From: Branchiostoma floridae
Taxonomy: Eukaryota > Chordata > Leptocardii > Amphioxiformes > Branchiostomatidae
DNA: 64,000 nt
Reading direction: 5' to 3'
NCBI RefSeq assembly: GCF_000003815.2
Contig: NC_049984.1
Location: 17,358,312-17,422,311, forward strand
Shown here: in pieces, positions 23,601 through 35,600 of the stretch
How the letters are laid out: every line of letters starts with the position of its first letter
Position numbering within the stretch: the first letter of the stretch is position 1
Position numbers and translations under genes: made by a program
Notes under the pieces: generated by a model
What the model was told of the DNA's origin: nothing
The model's database searches: none
The model's input: only the letters and a program-made list of their open reading frames with translations

Positions 23601-26600
23601 ACTGTCTGTGGTGACCTTGATAAGGTCAAAGGTGTCTGCCTCGTTCATCTTGGGATCGAGCTGACTGAGGCCAAGGTCAAGGACAATTCTATCATTTACA
23701 AACCAGCTTTCATTGCTCATTTCAAGCACCTTTTGTTTTGTATCAAACTACTAAGGGTATTTTGCAAGCCTAATTTACATGTTTTGTTTCTCTTAACATC
23801 TATTTAGAATATAGTGCATGATATTGATATGAGTAAAGACATTGTCGAACAGTTGAAGAAATGATAAACATCAAAGTCAGAAGGATACACCAGTGTGGAA
23901 CAGGCATTCATAGCCAGCGCTCTGGTCTCACTGTGCAGGGCTGACATGCTCTCCACTTTGATGTATTCCTGTAGATTCGAAACAAAATAGGTCCTGGAGT
24001 TACTGCTAGTCTTCATCACATCCAACAAACACAGTGTTAATCCTTTTTACAACAAAAATAATGATAAAGATGTCCATGAAGATTGAAAAGCTAGAGACAA
24101 CAGCAGATTACAAATTGACATTTGAGCAGTCATTTCTCCAGTCAGCGTTCATACACTTTTGCTTTGACATATTTCTGGTCTTGTTTGAAGGTAAACAGGG
24201 TGTTTGTATTTCTGGGTGAGTTTGTGGAAAGCATAACTTGAATAGCTGTGAACTGCTCTGTTAATAAGAAATTTGGTATACGAGTAGGTGTCAGTAAGAT
24301 GGCATGTGGGACATCTAGCATCATTCTATGGTACTGCAGCAGAACAGTTTGTTGCATTGTTACCTGCATGTGCGTAATGAGCTCGCCTCTCCTGCTGAAC
24401 TCAAACACTGCGTTGAGGTGGGAGGGGTGCAGGGCCTTGCCGATCAACTCCACTGCACGGATCAAGTTCTGTTTTACACTGGGGTCCTAAAAAAAAGGTA
24501 TGGTACAGACAGTAATTAAGGGTATGGACCAAATGAGGAGACCTTTATCAAGATCCATCAACCATCACATTTATCATAGACACAAGATACTACATAAGCT
24601 TTACATTAGATCACCTTTATCCCTGGGGTAACTTGTATCCATTGTACTTAAAAACATGGTATTTAGGGGTATTAAGTTGACAGACAGTGGTTAAAAAAAT
24701 TGCAATACTTTCAAAATATTGCAGTGTGCGAAATTACCATCTGTCGACTTCATATCCATAAAAATATGCTGTTTTAAGATACAACAAATAACATCGGTAT
24801 AGCTTATTCTGCAGATAAAGGTAGATGCCTTTTGAGCATTATAGTGGCAGATTTCAGCACCAAGGACAAAAACATTAACTTAGCAGTTACTGTAACTACA
24901 TGTAGGTAGTCAAAACCTTTATTGGTTTTCCTACAACCAAAGAGTTGATTCTATTTACTTACAAACACTTTGAGCACAAACATACGTGTATACATTGTAG
25001 TAGATTAAAGAATAGATGAAAGTTGAATGTCTTCTTCTGGATAAATCAAATTTAATTCAGATGTTTCAAACGACATCCGTCGTTCTTCTTCAGTGAAATA
25101 AAAATAAAAGTTTACAACTCTGCGGAATAAGGAATACTTAATAAAGAATCTTCACAAACGTATTGTAGTAGATTGCAAATATGACCTTCTCGAAGTTGTA
25201 GTTAGTAAAAAATCTACCATTTTTCCTGCAATCAAAGGTCCAGAAAAGTAACTTTAACAGATGATTTTCTCACCTTGACATTGGAGAAATGCGGGTTCAT
25301 GGACCGAAGGATGCTGGACTCGATCCTGGAGGTGACCAGGGTGATGGGAGCGTAGAAGGTCAGATAACCATGGCACAGCATCACTGTACTCTTCACTCTC
25401 TCTACGTCAACCTCTGACTTGTCCTGAAGAGAAGAAAAAAGAGTTCAAGAATTAGAAAGACTTTATCATACTATTCATAGCTGAACGTTCTTGCTTTGTC
25501 GATGTGGAAGAATATGAGGGACAAAAATTAGTTTTACTAGATGCTTCCATTTAACTTTTTTAATTTGAATTGGAACCCAATGTTCATGCTGCATGTGTCA
25601 ACAAAATTTTATGTTTGAAGATTGACAGTTGAAGTGTTAAGGAGGTTTTTGCAGTTTGGACAGTTCTGTAGCACAAAATACATGATTTTGCCATGATGGA
25701 TATTCACCATGGAAACAAATAAACAAAACCATCACAAATATTCCAGGATTCACCGTGCATGTATCACAAATCCCAGCAGAAAATAAGACCTAAAAAACAA
25801 AACAAATGGACAACATCAACATTTATGTTGTCTATTTGTTTTGTTTTCTTAGGTCTTTTCTTTACCTTGAGCAACCCCATGAAGCCAGTAGACTTCCTGA
25901 CCATGTCCTTCTTGGCTACATCCTCCAGCTTGGCTATAACAGTGTCCAGGTGTGAGGAGGCGCAGTACCCCACCCCGATGGCACACCCCTCCCCTCTCAC
26001 CTGATTGGTGTGTTTCACAGTGGAGAACAGCAGGTCCAGGTGCTGCTGGACNNNNNNNNNNNNNNNNNNNNNNNNNNNNNNNNNNNNNNNNNNNNNNNNN
26101 NNNNNNNNNNNNNNNNNNNNNNNNNNNNNNNNNNNNNNNNNNNNNNNNNNNACGTTGCTCAACGTTCATATTATCCGAGCAAGTAACACCAGGACACATA
26201 ACAGGTGAAGTTACCAGCACAAGAGACAGAAGATAAAAGGGCACTGGCATCAATGCAAGTACAGCACTAGACAAGCGTATTTTTCAGTGCTAAATTTTCA
26301 TCTTTGTTGTAATCATCTTCACAAAAGAGAACTGGACACAAGTTGGACCTAAGAAAGGAAAAGCTTAATCACCTGACTTTTCCAAGAAAAAATGGCCTTA
26401 CCCATACACAATAAGATAACCATCAGAGTATGTTCTAAAAGTCAACAGTAATTAACTATCTATTAAGCTAAAATGGAGACGGGGCTGTGGAGGAAGGATG
26501 AAATAAATTTGGTGAGGCGGATCTAGGTCATCCGGCTTGGTCCAGTCTCCTGAACTCAAGTAACTAAGGTCACATGGCTCACCGTCACGCGAGAGGTATG

Positions 26601-29600
26601 GGTACTAAATATTTACAATTATCCTGTCCGGAAACTTATTTCAGTAAAAACACTTGGGGTATATACTTAGGTGTAAGTCTATTAAGCATCGTACAGTAGG
26701 TCAGTAGCAGAATAGTAAGGTATTAGTCCTTATATCATAATCTATATTTTCATAACTTTTCACGCATCATGGCCTACCTTCTCCTCAGGATGGTTGTTGT
26801 ACAGGGGGATCTGTTTCCCCATCTCAGTTCCAAACTCCACCATCCAGTCATCATCGTTCACAACCTCCATACTCTTGGACAGCATCTACGACACATGTGT
26901 GCAAGGGTATTTAGAAAAACACAATAAGATATGTGTTAGGATGGGTAAGGGTGGGGCAGTATGATTCACCAATGTCATAAACTTGATAGATATATCATTA
27001 CTACATTCCAAATTGTTCTGTAGTCTGTATGCTTTCATTAGTACTCTCTGGAGTTTGATATTCTTTATTCCTGTTACAAATACACAAATACAATAAAACA
27101 GTATTAGAAACATAGAGGACACATCTAAGGGCACATATCATGGAAGTTGTTCAACCAGTATTGAATCAAATGTGTTCAGAGAAGAAGAAATTTTACCTTC
27201 AGCATCAAATCTTCCCAGGTCTTCTGTGACCACTTTTCTTCATCTTCATCACAGTCTGCAATTTAAAGTAAAGTAAACGTAGCACAAAATTTTAGACGTA
27301 ACATGCAAAGTGCCTTTCCAAGGGCACAAGATCGGTGACTTTGCGGGATTCGAACTGGAGTCCTCTCCCTCCTGAGCCAAACATGCGATCTTACTGGTCT
27401 TGCTGATACAGCTTTGCATAATTTATCTAATACAAAATTATATGTATTTTGACCTTCACATATTAGGCACAACAACTTGCCAGTTGAGTCTCAAGACCAG
27501 AAGCACAGAAGCTCTTTACACGACTAAGGATTAGCTGCCATAAACTTCATATTGAAACAGGAAGGCATACTCACACCCCTCTGGAACAAAGGCTATGCAA
27601 ATATTGTAATTTAGATAGAAAAGAGGACGAACGCCATTTTTTAGTAGAGTGCAGATTGTATGCCGTAGAGAGAAATGAACTGTATAAGGTTATACAAAAC
27701 CAATTTCCGTACTTCATACACCTAAGTTCTGTACAAAAATTCATCTTCCTAATGCAACTAGAGTAGACAAACCACTATAACAGAAAAGTGAGAAGTTGAA
27801 TTTATCCAGCAATAGTCTTATTTTGTATCTGTGCCGAAGAGAACTGTATCTTTTTATCATGTCTTGTTGTGACCTGTACTTAGCCCGGTGTGGCAAAAAT
27901 GTGCAATAAAGGTCTTCATTCATTCATCTAAAAAAAAACTTTCCAATTATCTCTTTATTACAAAAAGAGAATTTTATTCCATGTCCTTCCATATTACAAG
28001 ACCTATGTACCTTCCAGAAACTGGATGAGTTTGGGAATGACAGCATCCCACAGGTCGACAAGGTCAGGGTTCAGGTTGGGGGACAGGCCCTTCATCAGTA
28101 ACAGGATGTGCTGACCACGCCCACCTCCGGCATGGGGCTGTCCTGCCATCACCTGGTAAATAACAAAATCACCAGGATTTTACAAAACACTTCTTGTTAT
28201 GTAAATAGTGTCATCAGGTTGTGTGGCGCACAATGTGGGGTCATGTGTTGCAATTGGCAGGGTGTACCCCAGAACCTCCGTTGATGTGTCACTGATCTTG
28301 TGCCCTTGGGAAAGGCACTATACACGACTTAACTTAGGTCAAAATACTACCTAGCTTCATTTAGGGCCGTCCCATGGATAGGACGTTAAATGGGGGTTCC
28401 GTGTTTGAAGAGAGCAACACTTCAAGCACGTTAGAGAACCCATCACACTTATCGAAAAGAGTATTTGGCCGACCCAATAACAATTATAACAAAAACCAGG
28501 TTGATAAATCAATATGTATACCATACTGAGTTCTTAATATTCTACCAGCTACCGTTTCTAGGGGCAGAAATAAACTTTGCTACTTACCACAAGTCTGGAT
28601 ATCATGGCAGGTGGCTTTGGAATGTTCACTGCAACCAAGAGAACAAAAATGAGCAGGAATTTCAACTTAAAGTTCTCTCTCTTTCACCTGTTAAGCAATG
28701 TAGCATCAAAATCTATACATGTACCATGTCACCATTTATGCAAAAGGTTAGTTGCTGACACTTAATCTAAAATAATCCTACAAAAATGTGACGGGTTACT
28801 GATTAGAACTATCAACATGCAGCATATTTCAGAAGTAAATATACATGAACACCCAAAGTCCATTGAACCAACACAACGCAAACAGCTTCAATTTTCACAT
28901 TGTGCATGCAGACTGCAACATCACAGCAAGAACAAGTGGGATACAGACATAGACATACACAACAATTGGAAGCAGCACAAACATTACCTTTATTATGACC
29001 TGGTTTGATTGAGATGGAGAAGAACATACAGGGAGAGACAACAGATACAATAATCAATGAAAATCAGCATGCTGATAATTATCATGCACTGAATAGATGT
29101 TGTCATTGCAAGAACAATACAAGGATGCAGGACCTCTTGTTTTTCTCAAGAGAAATGTGAAGTTCAAGCACAAGAAAGGATAAACAACTGCAATCAATTA
29201 TTTGAATTAAAAAATGTTTAAAATGTTATCGAAAATATCAGATACATCATTTCTTAAAACTATCATCAGAAGACAAAGACAGCAGACAAGTAATCATGCA
29301 CATGCATACATAATATCATTATTTCTTTAATTTCCACATTTGGTGAATCAACACATTATGGATTGTCATCCATATAAATTATAATGATCTGATTTTTACA
29401 GAAATGGATACCTAAGACCTTCTTGCCCTTTACTTGGGTCAAAAAGATACCAGTCAATTATGCCAGTAACCCATTTGAATTTCCAACAAATCACAATAGT
29501 ACTACACAAGGTTATGTAACTTCAAATTAATCTGCCAAAATTTCATTCACGTCATACCCCTGTAGGAAGGACTTATTACTAATCTTATAAATGGTACCTA

Positions 29601-32600
29601 TTTCCATGTGTCCTACCTGAAACCTCATAGTCCAGCATGTAATCCTCATCATTTGCCTCCCGTTTCTTGTTGGCCAGGTGTGCAGCACAGCGGGCAATGG
29701 AACCAAAGGCTGGTGTGTACTGGGGTGGTCCTAACAGTTCTAATATGTAGGGCCACAGAACCTAGAATGAAAAATTTCTCTCAGGTTAAGACTTACAAGT
29801 ATAACAGTTAGCTCTAACTTAGTATGAAATCAGAATGTCTTTATCTTCACAATTTAAGAAAGGTATATGCATATCAATCAATTTATGCACTTATCTTGTC
29901 TTGCTTATCCTTACGAAGTGGTGTAAAACACAGCTCAACAGAAAGACAGTGAGAGTAATAATATCTTGGGTTCATGTCCAAGCTGGTAAAATTCATCCTG
30001 CAGCAAGATTTGACTATAATTTCTAACACAGTGGAAAAGTTGGACTTACCCATATTATTTGATAGAACAGCAACTATGTTATTCCTTGACAAAGACTGGT
30101 CCTGTTACATTAAATATAGATAGGAAAGTCCAACTTTTCTGTATTGGAAATTTGGAAATAATATTGAACTCCTGCTACAAACACTGTAAGAATGTACTCA
30201 CCCTCTCCATGCACTCTATTGTGGTCGTCACCAGCTGAAGTACGTTCTCACACATAGAACGTAGCATCTCGTTTGTAACAAAGTCTGGATCTGGGGACCT
30301 CTTGCCCTGAAAACAAAAAAGACTTTTACGTCAAACCATGCAGAGGTCAATCTCCACAATCCAATCATTTCAACCTCAAATTACAGTCAAACCTGTACTA
30401 CTGGTAGTGACTGTAAAAGAACAATCTGGCTATTGCAGACACTTTTGGTAGATCTAATCCCTTTAAGTATTTTTGCCACTGGCCTCTAGAGACATTTAGG
30501 ATTCTGTCTATGGTGGCCACTGTGGCCATTTTGTCTGTATCTGCATCTGTATATTTAGGAGAGTTATAGTCATAGACAGACTGACAGTAGTAGTAGTAGT
30601 AGTACAGTGCTGCAGCAGCTGGTTACATTACACATTACACACATAACCTTTGCATATCTAGCTGTAAGTGTTGTTTAAATCCTTCAAATGAGAATGCCAT
30701 GATTACAGTCAAGAGTGCATGGTCACCATACACAGGCTTATTGAAAGATTTGAGAGGATAAGATGCAATCCTGAAGAAACAGGCAGCCCCACACATACAA
30801 TGTTTCTTGCATGATCATCATTTGAAAGAGAAAAATTACAGACAAGCCTGGCAATACTCACATAGTCACCAGTGGGGCTGGTTGGGGTATGGGCCTCCAG
30901 GAAAAGCAGAGTTGGAGAAGTGTGGTGAGTTTTAAAAGCATTCAAACAAGGGTAAAGCATCTATCCTTCACACAAGACTTGAAGGAGACACAAGCATCTA
31001 TCCTTCACACAATATTGTCAAAGAACACGCAGATGACTTCAGTTGTCATTTAGCTTTAGAGTTGTGATGGAGGGACAGTATTATAAACAGGTCAAGAAAA
31101 TAGTCTAAGAATGAATGCAAAATGAGAAGAAGGTGAGAGATACATTGTACTTCTGCATTTGTGCAAGACAACAGTAAAGTTTTCTTCAGAAAGACTTGGA
31201 GAGGTAAATATCTATACTTAACAAGCCTGCAGTCATACAAACTCAAGACAAGAAATATCATACATGTACAAGCTTCATGCAGGGACAGGCACTTTCCGAA
31301 TCAGCCTGGACAGAATTTTTCAAAAAAGACTGTTAGTGGTGCTGTTTATGGTTTCGAAATACCACTTGCATATTCAAGTTTCTGTATTAGTATTAGACAA
31401 TATTTACCCCAACCTGTTCCGGTTCTGTGCTGAGTTCAAGATACATAAACCTTAAGAAGTAGTTAAAGCAGGTGTACTTATGTGTAAAGGTATACAGAAA
31501 AACTATTCTGAGACATGGTATATGGTCCTCTGTGCAGCTGTTGAGACATACAGGAGGACTGTTAGGAAGGGTACACTGTCTGACAGTTGTTAAGACTTAC
31601 AGGAGGACTGTTAGAGAGGGTACACTGTCTGACAAAGTGTAGTTGTTAAGACTTACAGGAGGACTGTTAGGTAGGGTACACTGTCTGACAGTTAAGACTT
31701 ACAGGAGGACTGTTACGAAGTGTACACTGTCTGACAAGGTGCAGTTGTTAAGACTTACAGGAGGACTGTTAGGAAGTGTACACTGTCTGACAAAGTGTAG
31801 TTGTTAAGACTTACAGGAGGACTGTTAGGAAGGGTACACTGTCTGACAGTTGTTAAGACTTACAGGAGGACTGTTAGGGAGGGTACACTGTCTGACAAAG
31901 TGTAGTTGTTAAGACTTACAGGAGGACTGTTAGGAAGTGTACACTGTCTGACAAAGTGTAGTTGTTAAGACTTACAGGAGGACTGTTAGGGAGGGTACAC
32001 TGTCTGACAAAGTGTAGTTGTTAAGACTTACAGGAGGACTGTTAGGGAGGGTACACTGTCTGACAATGTGTAGTTGCTGAGACTTACAGGAGGACTGTTA
32101 GGGAGGGTACAGTGTCTGACAGTTGTTAAGACGTACAGGAGGACTGTTAGGAAGTGTACACTGTCTGACAGTTGTTAAGACTTACAGGAGGACTGTTAGG
32201 GAGGGTACACTGTCTGACAATGTGTAGTTGCTGAGACTTACAGGAGGACTGTTAGGGAGGGTACACTGTCTGACAATGTGTAGTTGCTGAGACTTACAGG
32301 AGGACTGTTAGGGAGGGTACAGTGTCTGACAGTTGTTAAGACGTACAGGAGGACTGTTAGGAAGTGTACACTGTCTGACAGTAACTGTTGTTAAGACTTA
32401 CAGGAGGACTGTTAGGGAGGGTACACTGTCTGACAATGTGTAGTTGCTGAGACTTACAGGAGGACTGTTAGGGAGGGTACACTGTCTGACAATGTGTAGT
32501 TGCTGAGACTTACAGGAGGACTGTTAGGGAGGGTACACTGTCTGACAGTTGTTAAGACTTACAGGAGGACTGTTAGGGAGGGTACACTGTCTGACAGTTG

Positions 32601-35600
32601 TTAAGACGTACAGGAGGACTGTTAGGAAGTGTACACTGTCTGACAGTTGTTAAGACTTACAGGAGGACTGTTAGAAAGTGTACACTGTCTGACAGTTGTT
32701 AAGACTTACAGGAGGACTGTTAGGAAGGGTACACTGTCTGACAGTTGTTAAGACTTACAGGAGGACTGTTGGGAAGTGTACACTGTCTGACGATGAACTC
32801 CACCATCAGTGTGCCCCCTTCCAGCTCCAGGTACTCATGATGCGCCATGGCGATGATCACCTGGCTGGACATCCGCTTCACCTGGGGAAAAATCAGCAAC
32901 TCTTGTAAGCATATCTGAAGAATTGCTGTTGCATCATGTAGGCACAACGGGTGCATGTTTGGACCAGAACCCTGAACCTATTCAAAGCACAAACCATTTT
33001 CAAATTTGGTATTTCCATTATCACTACAGTGATCATGATCATAGAATGAAAAATGGAGTCGAGATCTGGAAGGTTTTCTTTTCACATCAAATGTATGTGA
33101 ATTAATGGGTGGGTGTGACAAGTTTTATCTAGATCTTACAGTAGTATATGGACCATAATGCTTTCTACACTATGTCGATGAGTTAATTACTGTTTTATTT
33201 TGGGTGCAGTTATGGTGACCATACATATCCTTTACCTTGTTGTTGTTTTCTGTCAGGATGGCCTGAAGACCTGATACCACCAGGGGTTTCTTGTCCTCCA
33301 TATATGGGCCTTTATGCAACACAAGAAGAGCTCAAGAGGTCAAGTCAAGAAAGTACAGTGATTCTTGGAGACAGACTAAAATAGTTACAAAAAAGTTTCA
33401 ATGACTATTAATTGTACAGAGTATAATGCTGCTACTGTAGCTATCATTAGTTTTATTTGATGTAGTAGATTTACAAGATGATAGTAAGATACAATGAAAC
33501 ATGTCCAAGAGTGAATACCCATTTATACACAAACATACTTAAAAGCTTGTAGAGTGTATACCCCATCTGTACACAAACAAACATAATAGCTTGTAAACAG
33601 GTCCTAGAGTTTATACCCATCTGCACACAAACAAACATAAAAGCTTGTAGATTGTGTGAGATGTGTCAGAACATGTCATAGCTGTCTACCTGCTGAGTTG
33701 ATGAGATGTTTGATGATCTCCAGAGTTCCTATCCTGTTCTTCTCCGAGTTAACAAGCCCGCCGCTCTCCAACTTCTGCATCAGGAACCCGATAGTTCTGT
33801 CTGAGAATGACCGAGCTGTGTGGAGGGCAAAGAGCAGAAATGTTTGTAGGAACAGAAGTTGTAGCCAGAGTCCAGCCTTGTTGTGCTTATAGTAACTCCC
33901 CATGTGCCTTCGGGGAGCAACTAAAAGCACAACTAGGCTGGACTCCAGGCTACAGAAATTGATTCTTTCTATCCTAAACATTATAGTTATACTATAACAG
34001 AAAAGTTAATCATGGCTTTTATACAATGAATTGATGCATGAAACAACTTTTCCTACTAGTCATAAGCATAGATGTCAACAACTTACTAAGAACGGCAACT
34101 GTCCTTGGTGCTGAAAAGGTGCTACAGTAAAGGTATTTTGCTACCACTTTTATTTCCCAGTACATACTATTTACAGTATCTGGTATTTTACCTCTGAAAG
34201 TTCATATAAAAATATATCCAATATTCCAATTGTATGCAAAGGAAAGAAAAAAAAACAATCTCTTGCTTACCAATTACTGTAAAGCATCTCAGCAGTTCAT
34301 TGTGATTCTTCACAGACATCGCATTGTTGAAGTCAGGCTGGGCACAAACCTGATAGAATGATACAGTGTGTAATAATACTATGTTACAGTAACAATTGAC
34401 GCTGGGGTATCACAAAAAATGGCTTGACAGTGCATGAAGAATAACAGATTAGCCAGAGTATAGAAAGGCACAACATTGCATTGACATGGGAAACAGATCT
34501 CATTATCTGCTCATTGGAATAGCAGCACAGCCTGCTAAGCATATCTTTTTTGTGGTCTGCTTTTCAAAAGTAAGAAGTAGTGTCTTTCCTTAAGATTACA
34601 TTTAACTTGACCAGATCAGTTGCACTGTATCCTGGGATAGAGAATATTGATTGTAACATACCCCGGGATGGAGAGAATTCAGTAGCATGTCGAGCTGCGG
34701 CTCCAGAATGGTGCTCTCTTCTACTGTTGCTGCATCCAGGATCATGCACAGACTCTGGAATATAATGAAGGAACTGAGTATAGAGATTTATACATAATGT
34801 ACAATGTCATTGTCACTATCATTAAGTGCGATATAAAAGTCAAGTACAAGTACATAGACTATATACATTTGTATTCCTGGCCCCAAGTCCCTCAACCTGG
34901 CATGGTCATTGGGGGGACAAGTAAGACCTTCACAAATATACCTGGCCACAAAAGTGTGCTAGTTTAAAACAAAAGGTGCTTTACTTTCCTGTGGCACACA
35001 TGCACAAATGAATACATTCAAGCCTATTGCCCAGCTTTGATTTTATTAGGCCACTATAGATATTGTTGGTATGAAGTTGGAATCATGATCATTTCCAGTA
35101 CTGTTAGGTACAACAGCATAGGTAAAAGCTGACAGCCCAATATAAAGTTCTGTTTTTGATACACAATCCAACTATATCTCTACAGTAACCAATTCCTTGT
35201 CGAACTATGTGGTTTTATGACATTGACCTCTGACCTGTGTGACATAGAAGGGTTCAGGCTGTTTCTTGTACAGTCCCAGAATGCCCTGCACCAGCATAGT
35301 CAGCTGTTCCTCCAGCTTGTCCCGAGACAGGATGTGGCTCATGTGACCAACCGCCTCCACAACAGCCAGCCGCAGCTGTGACATGGGGATAAGTCAGCAT
35401 TAAACGTGTCTGAATTTTATGTCGTGTAGAAATTCAGAGGGGCGAGTAAGAACAGAAAGAAACAACATGCCCCCTACCCGGAATCGAACCGGGGTCGGCA
35501 GATCACAAATCACGAACGCTATCACCGTCGCCACAAAAGCACTAGTGCATTTGGGCAAGGACGATAGGCAGTACTTAAACACCACTGTTACACTACTCCC

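Larger units (their letters stand above)
18703..29761 (-). other. MROH1: MROH1 exons 14-29 (coordinates)
   Basis: Coding exons in transcript order: 29617-29761, 28588-28628, 28011-28152, 27197-27255, 26778-26885, 25866-26051 (5' end lost in the gap), 25274-25423, 24364-24486, 23891-23968, 23520-23660, 22867-22962, 22363-22473, 21763-21898, 21205-21317, 20534-20686, 18703-18857. Exon 23 encodes a glycine/lysine-rich low-complexity stretch (GGVGGKGKEDSGGEGDKG). Exon 18 ends and exon 20 begins in phase 0, and the visible part of exon 19 is open throughout. Confidence 0.87.

Noticed and set aside
31540-32795. Regular repeats resembling a CRISPR array
   Set aside because: Host is eukaryotic, spacers are not unique, and the whole unit is repeated; it is a minisatellite derived from an exon end.
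35466-35545. Functional tRNA on the minus strand
   Set aside because: T-arm is good but the anticodon stem has mismatches and the acceptor ends do not pair.
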